64,000 nucleotides of DNA from Halorussus lipolyticus (GCF_029338375.1 NZ_CP119804.1:2996955-3060954), one strand, 5' to 3'. Numbered from the stretch's first letter, positions 8,498 to 17,460 are shown. The notes: generated by a model not told the origin, from the sequence alone. A program made the numbers and translations.

Positions 8498-9289
8498 CTA
8501 CTCGTCGGTCGCTTCGCCGTCTGGCGACTCGTCGCCGGCCTCGTCGAGTTCGTCCTCGTCGTAGGCTTCTTCGTAGCGTTCGACCGCCATCTCGAAGCCC
8601 TCGCTGGCGAGTTCGTAGGTTTCCCGCAGGTCGTCGATGGGCGTCTCGGTGGCGTCCACTCGCAAATCGTCGTAGTAGGGTTCCATCTCGCGCTCCTCGG
8701 TGCGCTCGACCAGCAGGGCCGCGCTCTGGACGTGGAGGTCCTCGCGCTTGTCGCCGCCCTCGGCGTAGCCCGCAGAGAGGGCGTCCACGAGTCGCTCGGC
8801 GAGGGGCCGGTCGTCGTCGCGCCCGTCTCGCGTCTCCGCGCTCGACGTTTCCGCGCCGCGGGGCGGTGCGCTCTGCTCGTATTCGTCGGCCACGGCCTCG
8901 ATGACCGACTCGCCGGTCAGGAGATTCCCGGCCACGGTGTAGCTATCGCCCTCGATGTGGCCGTACCAGTCCTTGCACTCGTCGCCCGAGAAGACGAAGG
9001 TGCCCTCTGAATCGACACCGTGGAGTTGGCGCTGAGATGCGCCCTCGTCTGCGTTGAGCAGGGCTTGGAGGGCGTCCTCGACCGCCAAACCGTCGTCCAG
9101 ATACTCGATACCCTTCCGACCCAACTCGACGTTCACCAGACTCTGGGTCGCTACCGCGCCGCTCTCGCTGGCGAAGGGACAGAGCGTGCCGACCGCCGGC
9201 AGGCGTGTCGTGACCGCCACGCCGAATCTGGTCTGGTCGGTGCCGTCGCTATCGGTGTACTCCTCCCGAACGCAGATGCTGAAGGTCAT
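8498..9289 (-). CDS. DUF1028 (COG3342) protein, Ntn-hydrolase-like
   Basis: This 263-residue protein starts MTFSICVREEY. The family's conserved N-terminal pattern is visible: FGVAVTTRLPAVGTLCPFAS, GAVATQSLVNVELGRKGIEYL and, further on, YTVAGNLLTGESVIEAVAD. DUF1028 proteins are predicted N-terminal-nucleophile-like hydrolases with unknown substrates. The C-terminal 80 residues are a very acidic, helical extension (ETYELASEGFEMAVERYEEA) typical of halophiles. I chose the ATG at 9289 because it places the conserved MTFSI strand at the N-terminus. The membrane protein downstream (7894-8493) follows after 4 nt. Confidence 0.85.
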   Translation of the reverse strand: MTFSICVREEYTDSDGTDQTRFGVAVTTRLPAVGTLCPFASESGAVATQSLVNVELGRKGIEYLDDGLAVEDALQALLNADEGASQRQLHGVDSEGTFVFSGDECKDWYGHIEGDSYTVAGNLLTGESVIEAVADEYEQSAPPRGAETSSAETRDGRDDDRPLAERLVDALSAGYAEGGDKREDLHVQSAALLVERTEEREMEPYYDDLRVDATETPIDDLRETYELASEGFEMAVERYEEAYDEDELDEAGDESPDGEATDE

Positions 9290-9355
9290 GCTCCAATCGA
9301 AGACCCGCCCGGCCAAAAAAGTCGGTTTCGCGGAAATTCGTCGCGGCTCGAGGCG

Positions 9356-10939
9356 TTACTGGACTTCGACGGTGAAGTCGTTGACCTCGCCGTAGTCGCC
9401 CGTGACGCCCGGCTCCTCGAAGCTGTTCCAGCTAAGTCGGACGCGAACGAGCGTCTGGCCCGTCGCGGCGTCGCTCGGCACGTCCACCGTCGCGGTGTAC
9501 GTCGAGGTGTCGTCGTTCACGTTCGACATGATTTGGGTCTCGGTCGCGGTGGACCAGTCGCCGTTCTGGTCCCAGTCCACGTAGACGTTCCCGTAGTGGC
9601 CGTCGTAGCCGCCGTCCGAGAAGTCGAGTTCGATGTCGAACGACCCGCCTGCGCTGACCGTGATGGGTCCGGAACAGGTGAAGTCCTCGTAGGCGTTGTC
9701 CGCCGAACTCTCCGAGAACTGACCCGTGACAGTCACGGCGTCGATGTTCTCGCTACCGCTGGACCCGGTTCCGCTGGGCCACTGGGTCGCGTCGAGACAG
9801 TCGCCGCCGCCACCGCCGCCGGTGTCGCCGTTGATGGCGGCTTCCACGTCGAGGAGGCCGGCACCCTGCTCGTTGGAGCCGAGACCGATGTCCTCGGCGG
9901 TGTTCTTGAGCGTACTCCGAGCCTCGGTGTTGCTCGCGCCGTTGGCCATCAACTGGGCACCTGCGCCCGAAACGTGGGGACACGACATCGAGGTGCCCGA
10001 GAGGGTGTCGTAGCCGCCGCCTGCGTAGGTCGAGTAGACGCTTCCGCCGGGCGCGGCGAGTTCGATTTCGGAACCGGTCGACGAGAAACTCGACAGCGAG
10101 TCGTCCTCGTCGGTCGAGGAGATGGCCATCGCGTTGCTGTAAGCCGCGGGGTAGCCCACGCAGTCCGAACACGGACCGGAGTTACCGGCGGACGAGACCA
10201 CCAGCACGCCGTTGTTGTAGGCGTAATCCACGGCATCCTTGAGTGCCGAGGTGCCCGAACTCGCGCCGAGGCTGAGGCTCGCAACGTCGTAGCCTTGGTC
10301 TGCGGCCCACTCGATGCCGGCCGCAACGTCCGAGAACGAACCGCTCCCGTCGTCGCCCAGCACCTTGCCGGCGTGGAGCGTGGCCTCGGTGGAGACGCCC
10401 ACGACGCCTTCCGAGTTGTTGACCGCGTTGGCGATACCAGCGCAGTGGGTCCCGTGACCGTCGCCGTCGTCCCACGTGCCCTTGCCCGAGAAGTCCTTAC
10501 CCGTACCGAGGTTGGCCTGCAGGTCGGGGTGGTCTTTGTCGATACCGGTGTCGAGGATGGCGATGTCGGCACCACTGCCGGTCTCGCCGTTGCTGTGTGC
10601 TACGTCGGCGTCCACGCGGTCGATGCCCCACGGCAGGGTCTGAGCGTGAGCGTGAACTTTGCCGTTCTTCTCGACGTAGCGGACGTTCTTTCGCTTGGCG
10701 AGTCCTCGCGCGGCGTTCGCCGACGCGCGGATAGTGATGATGTCGAGCGAATTGAACTCTCGGACCACGTCGTTCGCGGCGTTGCGCGCCGCCTGTCGCG
10801 CTTTGTCGCCGCGGAAACCGACGTTGATTTCGACCGTGCCCTTCGCACCGGCCAGACTGGCCAGTCCGGTCGCGGCCACCGCACCGCCAGCCGTCTTCAG
10901 CACGTTCCGCCTCGAAACTCCGTTGTTATCTTTTGTCAT
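9356..10939 (-). CDS. Halolysin-like subtilase with C-terminal GEVED-type domain
   Basis: This is a secreted serine protease of the subtilisin (S8) family, 527 residues. In order it has a Tat signal (SRRNVLKTAGGAVAATG), an inhibitor-like propeptide (about residues 36-95, EINVGFRGDKARQAA to NVRYVEKNGKVHAHAQ) and the catalytic domain. The triad is Asp130 (ILDTGID), His162 (GHGTHCAG) and Ser317 (GTSMSCPH), with oxyanion Asn253 (SSAGNSG). A glycine linker (about residues 380-390) leads to a C-terminal beta domain with WDQNGDWSTATE and ending GEVNDFTVEV, the hallmark of GEVED domains. The ATG at 10939 has a TATA-like CTTAATAAT about 30 nt upstream. It is a tandem paralogue of 11238-12674. Confidence 0.92.
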   Translation of the reverse strand: MTKDNNGVSRRNVLKTAGGAVAATGLASLAGAKGTVEINVGFRGDKARQAARNAANDVVREFNSLDIITIRASANAARGLAKRKNVRYVEKNGKVHAHAQTLPWGIDRVDADVAHSNGETGSGADIAILDTGIDKDHPDLQANLGTGKDFSGKGTWDDGDGHGTHCAGIANAVNNSEGVVGVSTEATLHAGKVLGDDGSGSFSDVAAGIEWAADQGYDVASLSLGASSGTSALKDAVDYAYNNGVLVVSSAGNSGPCSDCVGYPAAYSNAMAISSTDEDDSLSSFSSTGSEIELAAPGGSVYSTYAGGGYDTLSGTSMSCPHVSGAGAQLMANGASNTEARSTLKNTAEDIGLGSNEQGAGLLDVEAAINGDTGGGGGGDCLDATQWPSGTGSSGSENIDAVTVTGQFSESSADNAYEDFTCSGPITVSAGGSFDIELDFSDGGYDGHYGNVYVDWDQNGDWSTATETQIMSNVNDDTSTYTATVDVPSDAATGQTLVRVRLSWNSFEEPGVTGDYGEVNDFTVEVQ

Positions 10940-10965
10940 GCGTAAATTACATCGCTCCATGGGGA

Positions 10966-10974
10966 CTTAATAAT
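10966..10974 (-). promoter_or_regulatory. TATA-like box for protease gene
   Basis: On the minus strand ATTATTAAG sits about 30 nt before the ATG at 10939, suggesting a leaderless or near-leaderless transcript independent of the upstream protease gene. The rest of the 298-base gap is AT-rich and shows no gene. Confidence 0.45.
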
Positions 10975-11237
10975 TCTCCCTAGAGTTAGGAAATTAATAT
11001 ATTGTCCGATAGTTGAGAAAAGAGCGCAAAACGGGTTTCGGGAACTCCATCGGCTAGCTATCGGGCTATTAAGACAATAAAATGTTTCTTTTGGCCGTAT
11101 TTAGAGTCCTCAAAGACGTACAGATATTGCTCTCCCCGCTCGACGCAAATGTAGATTCATCTCGAATTACGTTGGCGCAAAAAGAAATTCGAATCGACGG
11201 TCGTCTCACGCACCGATTCCGATGGACGTTCGCGGAA

Positions 11238-12674
11238 TCAGGCCGAGACGGTCGTGGTCTGGGTGGCCGTGTTGCCCTTCGAGTCGGTGACGGTGAGCGT
11301 CACGTCGTAGGTGCCGCTTCCCTTCTTCTCCTCCAGTCGGGCCGACCCCGACCCGTTGGAGCCACTGACCGACGTGGTGGTCGAATCGACGGTCGTGGAT
11401 TGGACGAGTTCGAGGTCGACCGACGCGAGGTCGCCGTCGGCGTCCGAGACGCTCCAACTCACGTCGAAGCGTGCCCAGCCACCGTTGCTGGCACTCGTGG
11501 CCGAGAGCGAGTCCACGGCGGGCGCGGTGTCGCCCGTGCCGCCGCCACCGCCGCCGCCGTCACCGGCGAGCGCGGCTTCCACGTCGAGGAGACCGGCACC
11601 CTGCTCGTTGGTGCCGAGACCGATGTCCTCGGCGTTGTTCTTGAGGGCGCTCCGGGCCTCGGTGTTGGACATGCCAGTGGCCATGAGTTGGGCACCCGCA
11701 CCGGAGACGTGGGGACACGACATCGAGGTGCCCGAGAGGGTGTTGTAGCCGCCGCCTGCGTAGGTCGAGTAGACGCTTCCGCCGGGCGCGGCGAGTTCGA
11801 TTTCCGAACCGGTCGACGAGAAACTCGATAGTCCGTCGTCCTCGTCGGTCGAGGAGATAGCCATCGCGTTGCTGTAGGCCGCGGGGTAACCAACACAGTC
11901 CGAACACGGACCGGAGTTACCTGCCGAGGAGACCACCAGCACGCCGTTGTTGTAGGCGTAGTCCACGGCGTCGCGGAGGGTCGAGGTTCCGGAACTCGCG
12001 CCGAGGCTCAGGCTCGCAACGTCGTAGCCCTTGTTGGCGGTCCACTCGATACCGGCGGCAACGTCCGAGAACGAACCGCTCCCGTCGTCGCCCAGCACCT
12101 TGCCAGCGTGGAGCGTGGCCTCGGTGGAGACACCGACGACACCCTCAGTGTTGTTGACAGCGTTGGCGATACCCGCACAGTGGGTACCGTGACCGTCGCC
12201 GTCGTTCCACGTGCCCTTGCCGGAGAAGTCCTTCCCGTTGCCGAGGTTGGCTTTCAGGTCGGGGTGGTCTTTGTCGATACCAGTGTCGAGGATGGCGATG
12301 TCGGCACCACTGCCGGTGTCACCGTTGGAGTGCGCCACGTCGGCGTCCACGCGGTCGATGCCCCACGGCAGGGTCTGGGCGTGAGCGTGAACTTTGCCGT
12401 TCTTCTCGACGTACCGGATGTTCGGGTTGTTCTGAAGCCCTTGGGCCGCCTTCGCGGGCATCTTGGCCGTCACGATGTCGAGCGACTCGAACTGTCGCAC
12501 CGTCTCGTCGGCCTTCTTGAGGGTGTCCTGCCGACCGCGCTCGGACGCGAAGCCGACGTTGACCTCTACCTGCCCCGTCGCTCCGGCGAGTCCGGCGAGT
12601 CCCGCCCCAGCAACCGCGCTTCCGGCGACCTTAAGTACATTTCTCCTCGAAAGTCCGCTGTTATTATCTGCCAC
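11238..12674 (-). CDS. Halolysin-like subtilase with C-terminal Ig/PKD-like domain
   Basis: This 478-residue secreted serine protease is a close tandem paralogue of 9356-10939. Tat signal (SRRNVLKVAGSAVAGAG), propeptide and catalytic domain align without gaps, so the triad falls at the same positions (Asp130, His162, Ser317; Asn253). The cysteine pair PCSDC near the active site is shared. After a poly-Gly linker the C-terminus differs completely. It is a beta-sandwich-like segment (APAVDSLSATSASNGG, WSVSDADGDLASVDLEL, GTYDVTLTVTDSKGNTA) resembling Ig/PKD modules. The start is GTG at 12674, supported by TTTAAG about 28 nt upstream. Confidence 0.92.
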   Translation of the reverse strand: MADNNSGLSRRNVLKVAGSAVAGAGLAGLAGATGQVEVNVGFASERGRQDTLKKADETVRQFESLDIVTAKMPAKAAQGLQNNPNIRYVEKNGKVHAHAQTLPWGIDRVDADVAHSNGDTGSGADIAILDTGIDKDHPDLKANLGNGKDFSGKGTWNDGDGHGTHCAGIANAVNNTEGVVGVSTEATLHAGKVLGDDGSGSFSDVAAGIEWTANKGYDVASLSLGASSGTSTLRDAVDYAYNNGVLVVSSAGNSGPCSDCVGYPAAYSNAMAISSTDEDDGLSSFSSTGSEIELAAPGGSVYSTYAGGGYNTLSGTSMSCPHVSGAGAQLMATGMSNTEARSALKNNAEDIGLGTNEQGAGLLDVEAALAGDGGGGGGGTGDTAPAVDSLSATSASNGGWARFDVSWSVSDADGDLASVDLELVQSTTVDSTTTSVSGSNGSGSARLEEKKGSGTYDVTLTVTDSKGNTATQTTTVSA

Positions 12675-12698
12675 ACCTCATGAAATAGGTTATCACAC

Positions 12699-12705
12699 CT
12701 TAAAC
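12699..12705 (-). promoter_or_regulatory. TATA-like box deciding the GTG start
   Basis: GTTTAAG on the minus strand is centred about 28 nt before the GTG at 12674. The nearby ATG at 12681 is out of frame, so this promoter supports a leaderless GTG start for the second protease. Confidence 0.5.
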
Positions 12706-12794
12706 ATTTCCATGAGAGATATGAACCTTTTGGCCGTTTCCCGGAACCTTCGTCTGACGTAAGAACTATACTGTTTCGCTCGGCCCATGTCTCT

Positions 12795-13151
12795 ATGGGC
12801 TTCATGAGCAAGATTCTCGGCGACCGGGACGCACACACCGCCGAGGACTACGTCGAACTCAATCTCGACGACTTCGACACGGCGTCGAGCGACGCCGCGA
12901 TGCAGGTCCACATCGCCGAGATTCAGGGCCAGCAGGACGTAATCGCTATCAAAGACGCTATCTACGACGGCGACCTCGTAGTCGCGGACATCACCCGACT
13001 CCGGACCGAGGACACCACGGTCGAACGCATCACCAACGAACTCCAGCAGGTCGCCCGCGAAGTTGACGGCGACATCGTTCAGAAGGGCGACGACCAGATT
13101 CTGGTCACGCCGACCGGCGTGAAAATCAGCAGAGAGAAGTTGACGCGCTGA
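12795..13151 (+). CDS. sepF: Archaeal SepF-like cell division protein
   Basis: This 118-residue protein matches archaeal SepF: an N-terminal amphipathic stretch (MGFMSKILG), a short acidic linker (YVELNLDDFDTASS) and the compact SepF core (VHIAEIQGQQDVIAIKDAIY, GDLVVADITRLR, GDIVQKGDDQILVTPTGVKI). SepF anchors FtsZ filaments to the membrane at the division site in archaea. An ACTATACT box about 28 nt before the ATG suggests a leaderless transcript. The start codon falls in a small inverted repeat (CCCAT 12784-12788 and ATGGG 12795-12799). It is divergent from the protease pair and convergent with the FAU-1 gene. Confidence 0.92.
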   Translation: MGFMSKILGDRDAHTAEDYVELNLDDFDTASSDAAMQVHIAEIQGQQDVIAIKDAIYDGDLVVADITRLRTEDTTVERITNELQQVAREVDGDIVQKGDDQILVTPTGVKISREKLTR

Positions 13152-13166
13152 CTTCCCGATTTACTT

Positions 13167-14624
13167 CTACTTCAGCGCACGCTCGACGCTTCCCGCGACG
13201 TTCCGGGCTTTTTCGGCGAGCGATTCGGAGATGTCGCCCGCTTCGACCGCTTCGTCCAGTTCGTCGTCGTCCACGCGCCGGACCTCGCCGTCGGGCGTCT
13301 TCACCACGTCAACGTGGAGGTCCACGTACCGCGCCGAGTCGGGGAACAACTCGACCGGCGTGCAGACGTTGACGTAGGTGCCCTTGCTCCGACCCTCCTC
13401 GCTCTTGTAGACCGTCGGGTACCACCACCTGCCCTCGCGGAACTTGGTGATTGCCACGTCGCCCGACTCGCGGTCGGTCCCCAGCGCGTCGTAGGTTCCT
13501 CGGCCCGACATCTGCCGGCGGACCGTGACCTTGCCCTCGTCCGGGAGACACTCCGAGACTTCCCCGCGGCCCAGCGAGAAACACCGACCGTCCGGCTTGC
13601 CGTGGCGGATTTCGAGGCGGTCGCCCGCCGAGGGGCCGAACTGCCGGAGCGCCGCGCCGGTCGGGAACTCGTCGGTCCCGCCTTCGCCCTCGTCGCCGCC
13701 GAGCGCGTCTGTCTCGGTCCAGAGGTCCTCCACGAAATCGACCGCCGCGCTCGCGGACTTGTGGGCGGACTTGACTCGGTGGTGGCCCGGCATGGTCGTG
13801 GTCACGGCCCGGCGCTCGTCGTCCAGCGCGAATCTGGACTCCCGGCCGAACCAGCACCACGTCGTGGCCTCGGGCGCAGAGAGTTTCCGGGGTAGGTCCC
13901 GGTCTCCCTCCTCCGGGCTATCCGGCGCGTCCGCGAGGTCCGCGTCGATTGCCTCGGCCCGTTCGACTGCCGCCCCGAGCGCGTCGTCCATCGCGTCCAT
14001 CCCGGCGTCCCCGGCAGGGTACTCCCACCGGACGCCCCAGTCGTCGGGGACCTCGGTCGGAAGCATCTCGGTGGTTCGGGCGAGTTCGGTCTTGGTGGCC
14101 TCGTCGCCCGAGGCAACGATTCGGTCGATGCCCTTCGAGAGACTAGCCACCCCGCCGAACGCCTGCATCTCGGTGCCGAGAGTGGGCCGCCTGTCGGCCC
14201 ACGGGGCCGCGGGGTCCTGAACCTGCACCCGAACTCGGTCGTCCTCGTGGACTCGCCGGTCTATCTTCCCGAAGGAGAGGTAGCCCTCCCGGTCGCCCAA
14301 ATTCACGACTGCGCCGCCGCCGAGCGTCTCGGTGACGACGCCGTCGAAGATTGCTCCTCGGGGGGCCGGGTCGGTCCACTGGAAGGTGTCGATACCGAGG
14401 CCGGCGAGGACCTCGGCAATCGCTTCGACCGCTTCCGGGTCGCCGACGATGCCCGCGCCCTGCCGGTCGTCGGTGGTCTCGACGCTGGCGTCGTACTCCT
14501 CGGCCGGAAAGTCGGCGTCGAAGCGCCGCCGAATCGGGGGCGAGGCCTGCACGACGTCGAACTCCTCGCGGAGGCGCTCGGTCAGCGCGGTGGTGTAGAT
14601 ACCGCGAATCCGGACCCTACTCAT
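13167..14624 (-). CDS. FAU-1-type ribonuclease (S1-like plus DUF402)
   Basis: This 485-residue protein matches the archaeal FAU-1 family of RNase E/G-related, AU-rich RNA-binding proteins. Following the N-terminal domain (MSRVRIRGIYTTALTERLRE) is an S1-like segment (about residues 85-140, FDGVVTETLGGGAVVNLGDR then EGYLSFGKIDRRVHEDDRV). The C-terminal third is the DUF402 beta domain (RQMSGRGTYDALGTDRESGD, WWYPTVYKSEEG, YVNVCTPVELFPDSARYVDL). The central region carries a long acidic insertion. Its likely role is RNA processing, including rRNA precursors. It starts at ATG 14624 and is convergent with sepF, with 15 nt between stops. Confidence 0.9.
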   Translation of the reverse strand: MSRVRIRGIYTTALTERLREEFDVVQASPPIRRRFDADFPAEEYDASVETTDDRQGAGIVGDPEAVEAIAEVLAGLGIDTFQWTDPAPRGAIFDGVVTETLGGGAVVNLGDREGYLSFGKIDRRVHEDDRVRVQVQDPAAPWADRRPTLGTEMQAFGGVASLSKGIDRIVASGDEATKTELARTTEMLPTEVPDDWGVRWEYPAGDAGMDAMDDALGAAVERAEAIDADLADAPDSPEEGDRDLPRKLSAPEATTWCWFGRESRFALDDERRAVTTTMPGHHRVKSAHKSASAAVDFVEDLWTETDALGGDEGEGGTDEFPTGAALRQFGPSAGDRLEIRHGKPDGRCFSLGRGEVSECLPDEGKVTVRRQMSGRGTYDALGTDRESGDVAITKFREGRWWYPTVYKSEEGRSKGTYVNVCTPVELFPDSARYVDLHVDVVKTPDGEVRRVDDDELDEAVEAGDISESLAEKARNVAGSVERALK

Positions 14625-14764
14625 TGTCGCTCGCGCTCGAAAATTTGCGGTCGGTCTGCGGTCGGTCGGCGCTCGGTCCGTTTGCGACTCGCTCGGTGTT
14701 CATACCCGAAGGCTCGCAGGGCGGACCCTTCGGTTTAGCGATTCGGGAAAACGGGGGCCGAAAC

Positions 14765-14959
14765 TCAGTCGTCGGCCGGGACCGAACCGGTCCAGTTGGC
14801 GTCGGTCGTGGCCGGGGAGGGTTCGGCGTCGGGCGCGCGCTCCTTGATTTCGTTGGTTTCTTGTGCTGTCTCGTCTGTTTCGTCGTCTGTCACGTCGTGT
14901 ACGTCGTCTTCCGGCGGGGCGGTGTACATCATCCCGCGGCTTTCGCTTCGGTACGTCAT
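14765..14959 (-). CDS. Small acidic hypothetical protein
   Basis: This 64-residue peptide of unknown function starts MTYRSESRGMMYTAPPEDDV. It has no hydrophobic segment and is mostly disordered and acidic (DVTDDETDETAQETNEIKER). The composition is what a genuine haloarchaeal protein shows, and the opposite-strand frames are basic, so I keep it as a likely gene. It stands alone between the FAU-1 gene and the prsW-like gene. It could still be a spurious frame. Confidence 0.45.
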   Translation of the reverse strand: MTYRSESRGMMYTAPPEDDVHDVTDDETDETAQETNEIKERAPDAEPSPATTDANWTGSVPADD

Positions 14960-15091
14960 CGTTGTCCACGCTGTGTTCGATTCTCCTTGATAAGGTTTCC
15001 CCTGCGAGTGTTAATGGTGTATAATCACAATTAAGGTATGAAAGGTGATGGTGAGCCAGATAATTGGGACTGGAACCCGTAGCCGGCGGCG

Positions 15092-16153
15092 ATGGAAGAT
15101 GAACGCGACCCGATTGCGGACGGTGCGACCGACTCGGCGGACCTCTACGACATTGCCACGTGGGAGCCTCGAGGACTGCTCGACCGGATTTCGGCCGGGG
15201 TGTACGGTGCGCTGAATGCAGTCGCGCCCTACGTCGTCGCGCTGTTCGTACTCGTCGTCGTCTTGGTCGAACTGCTCCTGTTCGGGGTCGCCATCACGTC
15301 CTTCAGGAACCCCGTCGTCGGCGCGTTCGTCCTGCTGTCGGTGGTGCCCGCCTTCGCGCTGGCGGTCTACATCTGGTACGCCGACGTGACGACCTCCGAA
15401 CCGCTCTGGTTGCTGGCGCTGACCTTCCTGTTGAGCGTCCTGCTTGCGAGTTTCGCGGCCATCGTCAACACGCTCCTCCAGCCGGTGGTCACGCTGGTCC
15501 CGGTGGTCGGGATGACGCTGTTCTTCTACCTCGTGGTCGCGCCGGTCGAGGAGACCGTCAAATGGCTCGCAGTCCGGCTCTGGGCGTTCAGAGACGCCCG
15601 GTTCGACGCGGTTATCGACGGCGCGGTCTACGGCGCGGTGGCGGGCCTCGGCTTCGCCACCATCGAGAACGCCATCTACATCACGCAGGGCCTCGGCTCG
15701 TCGGCCCCGCTCGGTGCCGACGCCATCGCCAGCGCGGGCCAGACCGCCGCGGTCCGCCTGCTGGCCGGGCCGGGCCACGTCATCTACTCGGCGTTCGCGG
15801 GCTACTACCTCGGGTTGGCCAAGTTCAACCGGGAGAACGCGGGTCCTATCGTGGTCAAGGGCCTCCTCATCGCGTCGTTCATCCACGCGACCTACAACAC
15901 GCTGGTCACCTACCTCAACCCGATTCTGGACCTCGCCGGGATTGCGGTCGCGCCCGGCGTGGCGTTCATCGGCTTCGTCGTGGTCTACGACAGCATCTTC
16001 GGCTACGTCCTCTACCGGAAGATTTCGCGCTACCGGAAGGCCTACCGGCAGGTCAACATGGGCCAGAGCGTTACGTTCGAGGACGCCGCGGGAGAGGGCG
16101 AGCGCGTCGGTCCAGCCGAGAGCGACGGCGGTTCCGAGGGCAAGTCGGAGTAG
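15092..16153 (+). CDS. PrsW-family intramembrane metalloprotease
   Basis: This 353-residue membrane protein has about eight hydrophobic segments. The PrsW signature is present: PVEETVKW with the glutamate pair at residues 153-154, GFATIENAIYI with Glu192, then a histidine in AGPGHVIYSAFAGYYLG and a second in SFIHATYNTL. In Bacillus PrsW cleaves an anti-sigma factor; archaeal targets are unknown. The N-terminus (residues 1-40) is acidic and cytoplasmic. The C-terminus is a hydrophilic tail. A 14-codon frame (MKGDGEPDNWDWNP) lies just upstream at about 15038, of uncertain meaning. Confidence 0.88.
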   Translation: MEDERDPIADGATDSADLYDIATWEPRGLLDRISAGVYGALNAVAPYVVALFVLVVVLVELLLFGVAITSFRNPVVGAFVLLSVVPAFALAVYIWYADVTTSEPLWLLALTFLLSVLLASFAAIVNTLLQPVVTLVPVVGMTLFFYLVVAPVEETVKWLAVRLWAFRDARFDAVIDGAVYGAVAGLGFATIENAIYITQGLGSSAPLGADAIASAGQTAAVRLLAGPGHVIYSAFAGYYLGLAKFNRENAGPIVVKGLLIASFIHATYNTLVTYLNPILDLAGIAVAPGVAFIGFVVVYDSIFGYVLYRKISRYRKAYRQVNMGQSVTFEDAAGEGERVGPAESDGGSEGKSE

Positions 16154-16210
16154 CGACCGCCTCCACTCGGTCGTTCTCCCGCTCGACTACCGAAAAAATG
16201 CGGCGACTGC

Positions 16211-16855
16211 TCAGTGTTCCAGCGTCTCCGCGATTCCGTCGTCGGCGTCGTCCGAAACCTCGAACCCGGCGTCTTCGAGCAGATTCTCGGCGTACTTCGC
16301 AATCACGTCCACTTCGAGGTGAACCGGGTCGCCGACCGTCTTCTCCGAGAGGTTGGTCACGTCGCGGGTCTCCGGGATGATGGCGACCGAGAAGGTCTCC
16401 TCGCCGCGCTCGGCGACAGTGAGGCTGATGCCGTCCACCGCAATCGACCCCTTGTCCACGACGTACTTGCCGACGCCCTCCGGGATGGCGAACTCGTATT
16501 CCCAGTCCTCGCCCACTTGCTGGATGTCCACTACTTCGGCGGTGGTGTCCACGTGGCCCTGCACGACGTGCCCGTCGAATCGCCCGTCGGCGGGCATCGC
16601 GCGTTCGAGGTTCACCGGGTCGTCCGCCTCAACCTCGCCGAGGTAGGTCTTTGCGACCGTCTCGCTGGCGAGAAAGACCTCGAACCAACCGGGACCGTGG
16701 TCCTCGACCGTCAGGCAGACCCCGCTGACGCTGACGCTCTGGCCGCGTTCGAGATTTCGGGCGGCCTCGTCGGCCTCGATTCGGAGGCGACGGCCCTCGT
16801 CGGTGACGGTTACGTCGGTGACCTCGCCCTGCTCCTCAACGATTCCGGTAAACAT
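16211..16855 (-). CDS. ribE: Riboflavin synthase alpha chain
   Basis: This 214-residue protein has the two lumazine-binding repeats of riboflavin synthase. Repeat 1 starts MFTGIVEEQGEV and carries VSVSGVCLTVED. Repeat 2 starts GHVVQGHVDTTAEV and carries GSIAVDGISLTVAE. It converts two 6,7-dimethyl-8-ribityllumazine molecules to riboflavin plus a pyrimidinedione in the cytoplasm. Length is normal for the bacterial-type enzyme, which haloarchaea use instead of the distinct archaeal RibC. The ATG at 16855 is fixed by the conserved MFTGIVE. No other rib gene is adjacent. It is convergent with the prsW-like gene. Confidence 0.95.
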   Translation of the reverse strand: MFTGIVEEQGEVTDVTVTDEGRRLRIEADEAARNLERGQSVSVSGVCLTVEDHGPGWFEVFLASETVAKTYLGEVEADDPVNLERAMPADGRFDGHVVQGHVDTTAEVVDIQQVGEDWEYEFAIPEGVGKYVVDKGSIAVDGISLTVAERGEETFSVAIIPETRDVTNLSEKTVGDPVHLEVDVIAKYAENLLEDAGFEVSDDADDGIAETLEH

Positions 16856-17181
16856 ACCAGATTTGTGGGTCTGGTCGGATGAAAAGGATTCCGGAGTCGG
16901 GGAGTCGTGCCGAGTGACTGGGAAGGTACTCCGGGAGTCGTGTGGTTTCGACTACTGTCCGACCGGCGTTCGCTGTCGGCTTTGGAACCGACTCGATTGG
17001 CTCAACTGACCGTACCAGTCTCGTTCGTTTCGCTCTCGAAACCCCGTCAGTCCGAGGTTAACGGATATAGACATTGCCTAACAACATACGATTATTGCTT
17101 AAACAAATACTCACCAATGCGGACGCTTTCTCGACTCGTCCCCGCGGGATTTTTGACCGCCCGCCCGAAACCGAGAGGACG
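16856..17181. other. Gene-free region upstream of small membrane protein
   Basis: These 326 bases separate the divergent ribE and the small membrane-protein gene. I see no coding frame of halophilic composition. Two near-copies of a short motif occur at 17073 (ATTGCCTAACAACA) and 17094 (ATTGCTTAAACAAA), embedded in AT-rich DNA about 75-110 nt before the downstream ATG. They may be regulatory. Confidence 0.4.
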
Positions 17182-17427
17182 ATGAAGAAACCGGGCATCC
17201 TCGGTACTATCCAACTCGCGGCGACTCTCATCTTCGCGCTTCCGGTCGGCCTGCTTGGCGTCCAGTTTCTCCTCGACGGTAAGACGCTACTTGGCGGCGG
17301 GTTCGTCGTCGTCGCGGTCATGATGGTCGTGCTGGAGGAGTACCTGACGACGCCGACGGACGTACCGGGCGCGGTGGCCGAGAAGACCGTCAGCAAGGTT
17401 GCGAAGACGCCGGACGACGAGGAGTGA
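17182..17427 (+). CDS. Small two-helix membrane protein
   Basis: This 81-residue protein starts MKKPGILGTIQLAATLIFAL. It has two membrane helices (residues about 7-27 and 33-52, TLLGGGFVVVAVMMVVLEEY) and a soluble C-terminal tail (TPTDVPGAVAEKTVSKVAKT then an acidic end). It belongs to a conserved haloarchaeal family of unknown function; DUF7533 is my best recollection. The ATG at 17182 was chosen because the upstream frame is basic and not hydrophobic. It stands alone. Confidence 0.75.
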   Translation: MKKPGILGTIQLAATLIFALPVGLLGVQFLLDGKTLLGGGFVVVAVMMVVLEEYLTTPTDVPGAVAEKTVSKVAKTPDDEE

Positions 17428-17460
17428 GGTTTAAACCGCCATTTTGAGGTTGCTTGCCGA

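Noticed and set aside
9020..10945. A 641-codon open frame on the plus strand opposite the first protease
   Set aside because: It is the antisense shadow of the halolysin gene, which has a full triad, Tat signal and promoter. The plus-strand product is Val/Arg-rich with no motif.
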